Shown here piece by piece: positions 27,652-35,019 of a stretch of 64,000 bases of DNA. The notes beneath the pieces were generated by a model. The model made no database searches and was not told the origin of the DNA. It saw only the letters and a program-made list of their open reading frames with translations. Each line of letters begins with the position of its first letter. The stretch's first letter is position 1. The translations under genes were made by a program, and so were the position numbers. Source of the DNA: Pseudomonas typographi (GTDB taxonomy: Bacteria; Pseudomonadota; Gammaproteobacteria; Pseudomonadales; Pseudomonadaceae); contig NZ_JAAOCA010000006.1 in the NCBI RefSeq assembly GCF_014694385.1, forward strand, positions 62,001 to 126,000, in the 5' to 3' direction.

Positions 27652-29217
27652 ATGATTTTCTCATCCAACGTGTTCCTGTTCCTGTTCATGCCGATCTTCT
27701 TCGGCCTGTACTACCTGTGCGGGATACGCTATCGCAACCTCTTGCTGCTGGTCGCCAGCTATGTGTTCTACGCCTGGTGGCGCATCGACTTTTTGGCGTT
27801 GTTCGCTGGGGTTACCTTGTGGAACTACTTCATTGGCCTGAAGATCGGCGCCAACGGCGTACGCACCAAGGCGTCGCAGCGCTGGTTGCTGATGGGCGTG
27901 GCGCTTGACCTGGCGGTGCTTGGTTATTTCAAGTACGCCAACTTCGGTGTCGACAGCCTCAATGCGATCGTCACCTCGTTCGGCCTTGAGCCGTTCATCC
28001 TGACCCACATCCTGTTGCCGATCGGTATTTCGTTCTACACCTTCGAGTCGATCAGCTACATCATCGACGTGTACCGCGGCGACACCCCGGCCACCAAGAA
28101 CCTGATCGACTTCGCGGCGTTCGTGGCCATCTTCCCGCACCTGATCGCCGGCCCAGTGCTGCGCTTCAAGGACCTGGTCGACCAATTCAACCACCGCACC
28201 CACACGCTGGACAAATTCAGCGAGGGCTGCACCCGGTTCATGCAGGGTTTCATCAAGAAGGTGTTCATCGCCGACACCATCGCCGTGATTGCCGACCACG
28301 CCTTCGCCCTTGAACACCCCACCACTGGCGACGCCTGGCTAGGCGCGCTGGCCTATACCGCACAGCTGTACTTCGACTTCTCCGGCTACAGCGACATGGC
28401 CATCGGCCTGGGCCTGATGATGGGCTTTCGCTTCATGGAGAACTTCAAGCAGCCCTACGTCAGCCAGTCGATCACCGAATTCTGGCGGCGCTGGCACATC
28501 AGCCTGTCGACTTGGCTGCGCGACTACCTGTACATCACCTTGGGCGGCAACCGCGGCGGCACCTTCGCCACCTACCGCAACCTGTTCCTGACCATGTTGC
28601 TCGGCGGCCTATGGCACGGCGCCAATATCACCTACATCATTTGGGGTGCCTGGCATGGCGTGTGGCTGGCCATCGAACGCGGGTTGGGCATCAATGCCGG
28701 CCCCCGTACCTTCAACCCGATCAAGTGGGTGCTTACCTTCCTGTTGGTGGTGTTGGGCTGGGTGATTTTCCGCTCGGAAAACCTGCACGTGGCCGCACGC
28801 ATGTATGGCGCCATGTTCAGCTTCGATAACTGGCACCTGTCGGAGCTGCTGGAATCGAGCTTGACCGGCTTGCAAATCGCCACCTTGATCGTTGCCTATA
28901 TTTCGCTGGCCTACTTTGGCCTGCGTGACTTCTATTACGCACCGATCAGCGGCAAGGCGCAAAAAGCCGAAGCCACACGGGACACCGAAGCCAACGGCCC
29001 AGCTACCGCCCAGCCTGGGCAAATCAAAGCCGTACCGGGTGACCGGCCCGCGGTGGTGCAAGCCCACGTGGGCGCGGGCCACCAGGTGCAAGCGGCGTAC
29101 TGGACGGCAGACCTGCCCCGCTATGCGATGCGCGCGTTGATTCTGCTGTTGTTCGTGGCATCGATCCTGAAGCTTTCGGCGCAAAGTTTCTCGCCGTTTC
29201 TCTACTTCCAGTTCTGA
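27652..29217 (+). CDS. algI: Alginate O-acetylation protein AlgI (MBOAT)
   Basis: A 521-residue polytopic membrane-bound O-acyltransferase that takes acetyl from a cytoplasmic donor and moves it across the inner membrane to AlgJ/AlgX. The start MIFSSNVFLFLFMPIFF matches the family and has GGAGAG upstream. The MBOAT blocks YSDMAIGLGLMMGFRF, NFKQPYVSQSITEFWRRWHI and GGLWHGANITYIIWGAWHG are clear; the first His of the last block is residue 322, the known essential His. A poorly conserved hydrophilic loop of about 70 residues (420-490) precedes the final membrane segment. Confidence 0.96.
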   Translation: MIFSSNVFLFLFMPIFFGLYYLCGIRYRNLLLLVASYVFYAWWRIDFLALFAGVTLWNYFIGLKIGANGVRTKASQRWLLMGVALDLAVLGYFKYANFGVDSLNAIVTSFGLEPFILTHILLPIGISFYTFESISYIIDVYRGDTPATKNLIDFAAFVAIFPHLIAGPVLRFKDLVDQFNHRTHTLDKFSEGCTRFMQGFIKKVFIADTIAVIADHAFALEHPTTGDAWLGALAYTAQLYFDFSGYSDMAIGLGLMMGFRFMENFKQPYVSQSITEFWRRWHISLSTWLRDYLYITLGGNRGGTFATYRNLFLTMLLGGLWHGANITYIIWGAWHGVWLAIERGLGINAGPRTFNPIKWVLTFLLVVLGWVIFRSENLHVAARMYGAMFSFDNWHLSELLESSLTGLQIATLIVAYISLAYFGLRDFYYAPISGKAQKAEATRDTEANGPATAQPGQIKAVPGDRPAVVQAHVGAGHQVQAAYWTADLPRYAMRALILLLFVASILKLSAQSFSPFLYFQF

Positions 29218-29227
29218 GGCGACGACC

Positions 29228-30376
29228 ATGACTCGCACACTTCGCCTGCTGTATGTGTTGACCTTCTTCGGCATCCTCGTGGCCCTGGGCCTGTGGTCGC
29301 TGGTGAGCTTCGGCAGCTTTAGCAAAACCGAGCAAATGACCGTGCTCAACGGCAAGTTCACCCATGCGCTTGAAGGGCATTATGACGATGAGTTCCCGAT
29401 CAAGCGCCTGGGCACCAACCTCTGGGCGGCTGTGGACTACAAGCTGTTCAAGGAAGGCCGCCCCGGCGTGGTGCTCGGGCGTGACCAGTGGCTATACACC
29501 GATGAGGAATTCAACCCGGTGGCCCATGGCGACCGGGTCGAAGCCGACAACGTCGCCCTGGTACGCGCCGTAGCCAAACGGCTGAAAACCCACAACATCA
29601 AGCTGGTCATGGCCGTGGTGCCGGCCAAAGCCCGGGTGTACCCGGAGCACATTGGCGACGACAAACCCGCCGCCCTGCACGCCGACCTTTACCAGCAGTT
29701 GCATAGCCAACTGCAACAAGCCGGCATCGCCGCGCCGGACCTGCTGGCGCCGCTGGAACAGGGCAAGCAGCAAGGCCAGGTATTCCTGCGCACCGATACC
29801 CACTGGACGCCGATGGGTGCGGACCTGGTGGCCAAGCAACTGGGCAGCTACATCCAGGCCCAGGCACCGCTCACCACGGACCCTGTGCAGTACGTAACCG
29901 AAGCGGGCCCGGTGCAGCCCTACAAAGGCGACCTGACCACCTTCTTGCCGCTGGACCCGCTGTTCACCAACCTGCTGCCCAAGCCGGACGACCTCTCGCA
30001 GCACACCACCAAACCGGCCAACGATGGCGGTGAAGGTGGCGATGCGCTGTTCGCCGACAGCACGGTACCGGTGGCCCTGGTGGGTACGAGCTACAGCGCC
30101 AACCCCCATTGGAACTTCCTCGGCGCCCTGCAAGAGGCCTTACACAGTGACGTGGTCAATTATGCCGAGGACGGCCATGGGCCATTCCCGCCGATGCTGA
30201 AGTTCCTGCAAAGCGACGCCTTCAAGGCCAACCCGCCTCAGGTGGTGATTTGGGAATTCCCCGAGCGTTACTTGCCGATGAATGCGGACCTGAGCGCCTT
30301 CGACGCCAAGTGGCTGGCCGAGCTGAAAAACGCCCAAGACAACACCCAGAACCTGGCGGTGGGCCAGACCAACTGA
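29228..30376 (+). CDS. algJ: Alginate O-acetyltransferase AlgJ
   Basis: A 382-residue periplasmic acetyltransferase, related to the catalytic half of AlgX, anchored by an uncleaved N-terminal segment (LLYVLTFFGILVALGLWSLV). The catalytic residues are visible at the P. aeruginosa positions: Asp190 and His192 in DTHWTPMGADLVA, and Ser288 in GTSYSANPHWN. It probably accepts acetyl from AlgI and hands it on to AlgX via AlgF. It follows algI by 10 nt. Confidence 0.96.
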   Translation: MTRTLRLLYVLTFFGILVALGLWSLVSFGSFSKTEQMTVLNGKFTHALEGHYDDEFPIKRLGTNLWAAVDYKLFKEGRPGVVLGRDQWLYTDEEFNPVAHGDRVEADNVALVRAVAKRLKTHNIKLVMAVVPAKARVYPEHIGDDKPAALHADLYQQLHSQLQQAGIAAPDLLAPLEQGKQQGQVFLRTDTHWTPMGADLVAKQLGSYIQAQAPLTTDPVQYVTEAGPVQPYKGDLTTFLPLDPLFTNLLPKPDDLSQHTTKPANDGGEGGDALFADSTVPVALVGTSYSANPHWNFLGALQEALHSDVVNYAEDGHGPFPPMLKFLQSDAFKANPPQVVIWEFPERYLPMNADLSAFDAKWLAELKNAQDNTQNLAVGQTN

Positions 30377-30422
30377 CCCCAAACAGCCCCGCCCTGATTT
30401 TTTCCAGAAAGAGGTGAACCCT

Positions 30423-31085
30423 ATGCAAACACTTGCTACTGCCCCACGCCGCAACACCACAACCCGCGTCGCCAAGCTGTGCGCGCTGGCCGCTGGCCTT
30501 TCGCTGCTTTCGCTCAACGCCTTCGCGGGCGGTGACTCGGCGCTGTACCCCACCGCGCCCAAAGGCTCGGCGTTCGTGCGTGTTTACAACGCCAGCTCAC
30601 AGGAAATCACCCCGAGCATCGGCACTGCTAAATTCACCGCGATCTCGCCGACAAAAAGCAGCGCCTATGCCTTCGTGCCGGGCGGCAGCTACACCGCCCA
30701 GCTCGGCGGTTCCAGTTTGCCAATAACTTTGACCAGTGATCATTATTACACGGTGGTCAATGAAACTTCGGGCGCGAAACTTGTCGAAGAGAGCAAGTTT
30801 GAGAATAAGCAGAAAGCCCGCTTAGACGTCCAAAATTTGACAGACCAATCGTTGACGCTAAAAACGGCCGACGGCAAAACAGAAGTGGTTCCGAACGTCG
30901 CACCCAGTAAAGGCGGCGCCCGTGAAATCAACCCCGTAAAAGTTTCGCTCGCTCTGTATAGCGGTGATAAAAAAGTTGCAGACGTAAAACCGGTCACGCT
31001 TGAGCGAGGGCAAATTACTTCGCTCTACGTTACCGGTTCCGGCAGCAATCTAAAGCCAGAGTGGGTTATTCCGCCTGCCTCCTGA
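30423..31085 (+). CDS. algF: Alginate O-acetylation adaptor AlgF
   Basis: A 220-residue periplasmic protein required for acetylation; recent work on the family treats it as an adaptor between AlgJ and AlgX. The ATG is chosen over a GTG 9 nt upstream because GAGGTGA is then well placed. A signal peptide ends at SLNAFAGG. Two beta-rich domains follow, the first with YPTAPKGSAFVRVYNASSQE. From about base 30716 to the end the gene is clearly AT-richer with different codon preference (AAA, TTG, AAT) from its neighbours. Confidence 0.95.
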   Translation: MQTLATAPRRNTTTRVAKLCALAAGLSLLSLNAFAGGDSALYPTAPKGSAFVRVYNASSQEITPSIGTAKFTAISPTKSSAYAFVPGGSYTAQLGGSSLPITLTSDHYYTVVNETSGAKLVEESKFENKQKARLDVQNLTDQSLTLKTADGKTEVVPNVAPSKGGAREINPVKVSLALYSGDKKVADVKPVTLERGQITSLYVTGSGSNLKPEWVIPPAS

Positions 31086-31100
31086 TGACTGATAAGTGGT

Positions 31101-31120
31101 GGCCGCCCGTGTGGGCGGCC
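31101..31120 (+). other. 8-bp perfect hairpin between algF and algA
   Basis: GGCCGCCC and GGGCGGCC pair perfectly around GTGT, starting 15 nt after the algF stop, in a 102-bp gap. No T-run follows (CTTAGGAA), so it is not a standard terminator; it may protect the upstream mRNA or act as a partial stop. Confidence 0.65.
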
Positions 31121-31187
31121 CTTAGGAACAAGAAGAAAACGGCAACAACGCAGTTAACTTCATTTACGAATACCTTGGAGAAACGTC

Positions 31188-32648
31188 ATGATTCCAGTGA
31201 TCCTGTCCGGTGGTAGTGGCTCGCGTTTGTGGCCGCTGTCGCGCAAGCAATTTCCGAAACAGTTCCTGGCCCTGACCGGTGAACACACGCTGTTCCAGCA
31301 AACCCTGGAGCGCCTGCTGTTCGAAGGCATGGATAAGCCAATCGTGGTCTGCAACAAAGACCACAAATTCATCGTCAATGAACAACTGTCGGCCCTCAAG
31401 CTTGAAACCCAGGGCCTGCTGATGGAGCCGTTCGGCCGCAACACCGCGCCCGCCGTGGCCCTGGCTGCGATGAAGCTGATCAACGAAGGCCGCGACGACC
31501 TGATGCTGGTGTTGCCCGCCGACCATGTGATCGAAGACCAAAAAGCCCTGCAGCGCGCCTTGGCCCTGGCCACCGTCGCCGCTGAGCGCGGCGAAATGGT
31601 GCTGTTCGGCGTACCGGCCACCCGGCCGGAAACCGGCTACGGCTACATCAAGTCGACCAACGACGCCCTGCTGCCCGAAGGCGTATCGCGCGTATCGCAT
31701 TTCGTCGAGAAACCCGACGAAACCCGTGCTCAAGAATACGTAGAAGCCGGCGGCTACTTCTGGAACAGCGGCATGTTCCTGTTCCGTGCCAGCCGCTTCC
31801 TCGAAGAGCTGAAAAAACACGACCCGGACATCTACGACAACTGCCTGTTGACCCTCGAGCGCAGCAAGCATGTGGGCGACAGTATCGACATCGACGAAGC
31901 CAGCTTCGCCTGCTGCCCAGACAACTCCATCGACTATGCGGTCATGGAAAAAACCCAGCGCGCCTGCGTGGTACCGCTGTCGGCGGGCTGGAGTGATGTG
32001 GGCTGCTGGGCGTCGCTGTGGGAAGTGCATGCCAAAGACGACAACGGCAACGTCACCAAGGGCGACGTGGTGGTACAAGACAGCCGCAACTGCATGGTCC
32101 ACGGCAACGGCAAGCTGGTATCGGTGATCGGGCTGGACAACATCGTCGTGGTCGAAACCAAAGACGCCATGATGATCGCTCACAAGGACAAGGTCCAAGG
32201 CGTTAAGCAAATGGTCGCCACCCTTAATGAGGCAGGCCGCAGCGAAACCCAGAACCACTGCGAAGTGTACCGCCCATGGGGTTCGTACGACTCGGTAGAC
32301 ATGGGCGGGCGCTTCCAGGTCAAGCACATCAGCGTCAAGCCTGGCGCGTGCTTGTCTCTGCAAATGCACCACCACCGCGCCGAACACTGGATCGTGGTGT
32401 CTGGCACCGCCGAGGTCACCTGCGACGAAAACGTGTTCCTGCTGACCGAGAACCAGTCGACCTACATCCCGATCGCGTCGGTGCACCGCCTGCGCAACCC
32501 GGGCAAGATCCCGCTGGAAATCATCGAGGTGCAGTCTGGCTCGTACCTGGGCGAAGATGACATCGAGCGCTTCGAAGACATCTACGGCCGCTCGAACCAA
32601 GCCGCCATCGACCGCGGCGTGTCGGTCAAGAGCATCACCCAGCAGTAA
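31188..32648 (+). CDS. algA: Bifunctional mannose-6-phosphate isomerase / GDP-mannose pyrophosphorylase
   Basis: A 486-residue cytoplasmic enzyme for the first and third steps of GDP-mannuronate supply: fructose-6-P to mannose-6-P, and mannose-1-P plus GTP to GDP-mannose. The N-terminal nucleotidyltransferase signature is GGSGSRLWPLSRKQFPKQFL (residues 7-26), with FVEKPD further in. The C-terminal cupin (about 340-480) contains the isomerase metal site in QMHHHRAEHW and CLSLQ. TTGGAG precedes the ATG. It is the last gene of the operon and is followed by a strong terminator. Confidence 0.97.
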   Translation: MIPVILSGGSGSRLWPLSRKQFPKQFLALTGEHTLFQQTLERLLFEGMDKPIVVCNKDHKFIVNEQLSALKLETQGLLMEPFGRNTAPAVALAAMKLINEGRDDLMLVLPADHVIEDQKALQRALALATVAAERGEMVLFGVPATRPETGYGYIKSTNDALLPEGVSRVSHFVEKPDETRAQEYVEAGGYFWNSGMFLFRASRFLEELKKHDPDIYDNCLLTLERSKHVGDSIDIDEASFACCPDNSIDYAVMEKTQRACVVPLSAGWSDVGCWASLWEVHAKDDNGNVTKGDVVVQDSRNCMVHGNGKLVSVIGLDNIVVVETKDAMMIAHKDKVQGVKQMVATLNEAGRSETQNHCEVYRPWGSYDSVDMGGRFQVKHISVKPGACLSLQMHHHRAEHWIVVSGTAEVTCDENVFLLTENQSTYIPIASVHRLRNPGKIPLEIIEVQSGSYLGEDDIERFEDIYGRSNQAAIDRGVSVKSITQQ

Positions 32649-32666
32649 CAGTTGCATTTGAACGAG

Positions 32667-32712
32667 AGGCCCCGCGCCAAGCTACCCAGCTTGCCGCGGG
32701 GCCTTTCTTTTT
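32667..32712 (+). terminator. Rho-independent terminator of the alginate operon
   Basis: A 10-bp perfect outer stem (AGGCCCCGCG / CGCGGGGCCT) encloses a second perfect stem (CAAGCT / AGCTTG, loop ACCC). TTTCTTTTT follows directly. It begins 18 nt after the algA stop. Confidence 0.93.
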
Positions 32713-32757
32713 CGGCACACGGCCTTACCATGCACGCCACTGCCTGGAGAACGCCAC

Positions 32758-33555
32758 ATGCCCGTCACACTGATTACCGGTTGCTCGAGCGGCATCGGCC
32801 TAGCCACCGCCCGCGCACTCAAGGCCGCTGGCCACCAAGTATGGGCCACCGCGCGCAAGGCTGAAGACCTTACCCGCCTCGAAGGTGAAGGGTTCACCGC
32901 CCGCCGCCTCGACGTGACCGACAGCGCCGCGGTGCAGGCCTTGGCGGCCGAGCTGCCGGCACTGGACGTGCTGGTCAACAACGCCGGCTACGGCGCCATT
33001 GGCCCCTTGCTGGACATGCCCCCGGCCACGTTGCAGGCGCAGTTCGATACCAACCTGTTCGCCTTGCTCACCGTGACCCGCGCATGCCTGGGCCACCTGC
33101 GCGCCAGCCGGGGATTGGTGGTGAACATCGGCAGCGTGTCGGGGATGCTGGTCACACCATTCGCCGGGGCCTACTGCGCGTCGAAAGCCGCAGTGCATGC
33201 GGTGAGTGACGCACTGCGCATGGAACTGGCAGGGCTGGGAGTGCGGGTGATGGAAGTGCAGCCCGGCGCCATCGGCAGCCACTTTGCCGACAACGCCAGT
33301 GCCCAGGCTGAACTTAACCTGGCCGAGGGTTCGCCCTGGTGGCCGCTGCGTGAGCACATTCGCAACCGTGCCCGGGCGTCGCAACAGCACGGCACAGCGC
33401 CGGAGGCAGTGGCCCGGGCCATCGCCCGCGCCCTACCTCGGCCACCGCGGGTATTGCGGGTCGGGCGAGGTAGCCGGGCGCTGCCCTGGCTAGCGCGGTG
33501 GGTGCCGGGCAGGCTGGTAGACGCTGTTTTGCGCCGGCGCTTCGGGCTGGCCTGA
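32758..33555 (+). CDS. Short-chain dehydrogenase/reductase
   Basis: A 265-residue classical SDR. The NAD(P) motif TGCSSGIG is at residues 7-14, NNAGYG follows near 75, the catalytic Ser is in IGSVSG, and YCASK (Tyr and Lys) follows. The VQPGAIGSHF region and a C-terminal basic, Arg-rich segment resemble retinol/steroid-dehydrogenase-like SDRs. The substrate cannot be told. It lies after the alginate terminator and has its own upstream region, so it is probably not part of that operon. Confidence 0.9.
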   Translation: MPVTLITGCSSGIGLATARALKAAGHQVWATARKAEDLTRLEGEGFTARRLDVTDSAAVQALAAELPALDVLVNNAGYGAIGPLLDMPPATLQAQFDTNLFALLTVTRACLGHLRASRGLVVNIGSVSGMLVTPFAGAYCASKAAVHAVSDALRMELAGLGVRVMEVQPGAIGSHFADNASAQAELNLAEGSPWWPLREHIRNRARASQQHGTAPEAVARAIARALPRPPRVLRVGRGSRALPWLARWVPGRLVDAVLRRRFGLA

Positions 33556-33615
33556 GCTACGGATTTCAGACCTCGCCGCACTGATGCTGCGCGCGGTGCG
33601 CCCTCGGCTTTAGCG

Positions 33616-34254
33616 TTGATCACCCATTCCACGGGTTATGCCTACCCTTACCCTTACCCTTCACCCCGCCCCCGACTCGCGGCGCAGCACCGCCCGCAAT
33701 ACCCATGGTCGGGCGCCGACCTTTACCAGGGTGCCGACCTGGCGGTGCAGCGCAAGCCGCTGACCAGCGCGGGCCTGGAGACCAATTTCATCGATTCCAT
33801 ACCCGCCGACCGGATACTCGGCGCCTATACCCTCCAAGGCAAATACATTCCCCACCCGGCCGGCCTTGACGCCCTGGCCAACCAGCGAGTGAAGGAATCG
33901 CTGTATCAGCACATGCTGCGAGAACTTATTTCGGGCGTAAGGTGTGAGCTGCGGCGTTTACGGCTGTATCACCACCGTGCACGTCATCCCCGCCGCCAAC
34001 AACATTCCCGGCGGCACTTGGTCGATATGAATACGCACCGGCACCCGCTGGGCCAGGCGCACCCAGTTGAAGGTGGGGTTCACGTCGGCTACGCCTTCGC
34101 GACTTTGTGGGTTGTCGCGGTCGTAGATGCCGCGGGCGATGCTTTCAACGTGGCCTTCGAGCGTTTCGCCGCTCATCATCTGCAGGTGCGCCGTATCGCC
34201 TACTTTCACGTGGGGCAGTTTGGTCTCCTCGAAAAAGCCGTACACCCAAAATGA
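33616..34254 (+). CDS. Doubtful hypothetical frame in the SDR/efflux gap
   Basis: The 402-bp gap between the SDR and the efflux operon has an open frame of up to 212 codons on the plus strand. Its first 110 codons read like a protein (for example TNFIDSIPADRILGAYTLQG and VKESLYQHMLRELISGV), starting with a Tyr-Pro-rich stretch encoded by repeated TACCCT. Its last 300 nt are antisense to the HlyD gene and read like a shadow. I do not recognise it. It may be a remnant whose true 3' end is lost, or simply not a gene. Confidence 0.22.
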   Translation: MITHSTGYAYPYPYPSPRPRLAAQHRPQYPWSGADLYQGADLAVQRKPLTSAGLETNFIDSIPADRILGAYTLQGKYIPHPAGLDALANQRVKESLYQHMLRELISGVRCELRRLRLYHHRARHPRRQQHSRRHLVDMNTHRHPLGQAHPVEGGVHVGYAFATLWVVAVVDAAGDAFNVAFERFAAHHLQVRRIAYFHVGQFGLLEKAVHPK

Positions 34255-34809
34255 GTGTTCATCGACCACGGCCATTTTTGCCTCGCCCGCCTGGGCGTAG
34301 TCACCGGGGTGCACGTTGAGGTTGGTGACGTAGCCGTCAACTTGGGCGCGCACTTCGGTGCGCGACAGGTTGAGCTCGGCCGCGGCCAGTTGCGCCTGGG
34401 CTTGCTGGTAATCGGCCAGCGCGGCGCTGGCCAGGTTATTGGCGTCGTCGCGGCTTTCTCGGGAGATCACCAAGGCGTCCATGTCGGCGCGGCGGTTCGC
34501 GTTGAGTTTGCGCATGTCCCAGCTTGCCTTGCGCGAGGCGACCAGCGCTTGGGCCTGGCTCACCGCGATACGGTAATGTTCGGGGTCGATGCGTAGCAAC
34601 ACGTCGCCCTTTTTCACCTGCTGGTTATCGCGCACCGGCACGGCCACCACGTAGCCGGCCACGTCGGCGGCGACGTTGATGATGTCGGCACGTACGCGGC
34701 CATCGCGGGTCCAGGGGGTGTCCATGTATTGCACCCAGAGCATGCGCCCCAGGCAAACCGCCAAGGCCAGGACCAACAGGGTGCCGAGCAGGCTGAAGAG
34801 CTTTTTCAT
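33958..34809 (-). CDS. HlyD/EmrA-type membrane fusion protein (AaeA-like)
   Basis: A 283-residue periplasmic adaptor. One N-terminal membrane anchor (LFSLLGTLLVLALAVCLG), then a lipoyl/barrel-sandwich half (VAGYVVAVPVRDNQQVKKGD), a short alpha-helical hairpin, the second half (VRAQVDGYVTNLNVHPGDYA) and a beta-barrel domain. Together with the FUSC-type pump and the small DUF1656 protein it matches the AaeXAB layout, which exports aromatic carboxylic acids in E. coli. It is the last gene of the four-gene operon, starting 9 nt after the DUF1656 stop. Confidence 0.92.
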   Translation of the reverse strand: MKKLFSLLGTLLVLALAVCLGRMLWVQYMDTPWTRDGRVRADIINVAADVAGYVVAVPVRDNQQVKKGDVLLRIDPEHYRIAVSQAQALVASRKASWDMRKLNANRRADMDALVISRESRDDANNLASAALADYQQAQAQLAAAELNLSRTEVRAQVDGYVTNLNVHPGDYAQAGEAKMAVVDEHSFWVYGFFEETKLPHVKVGDTAHLQMMSGETLEGHVESIARGIYDRDNPQSREGVADVNPTFNWVRLAQRVPVRIHIDQVPPGMLLAAGMTCTVVIQP

Positions 34810-34818
34810 CGGGTGTTC

Positions 34819-35019
34819 TCAATGGTAAACGGGCAAGGCCATCGCGGTGCAAATGCAAACGAACAGGCACAGCCGCAGCAGCGCCGGGTGCCAAAAAAAT
34901 CGATACACATCCAGGCTGGAAAGCCACCGGTCCACCGCCCAGGTCACGCCCATGGCGAGCAGGAACACCAGTGTCAGGCTGGGCATGTACACACCATGGA
35001 AGGCGATCTCACGAAACAT
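34819..35019 (-). CDS. DUF1656 small membrane protein (AaeX-like)
   Basis: A 66-residue protein with two hydrophobic segments and the family start MFREIAFHGVYMPSL. DUF1656 proteins sit between the pump and adaptor genes of FUSC-type efflux systems, as AaeX does; their exact role is unknown. The start is inside the pump gene: the two overlap by 11 bp. A longer upstream frame is antisense-like noise over the pump gene. Confidence 0.9.
   Translation of the reverse strand: MFREIAFHGVYMPSLTLVFLLAMGVTWAVDRWLSSLDVYRFFWHPALLRLCLFVCICTAMALPVYH

Noticed and set aside
33639..33660. TACCCT repeats resembling a telomere-like hexamer
   Set aside because: Only three copies, and the unit is not the telomere sequence; a short tandem repeat without further support.
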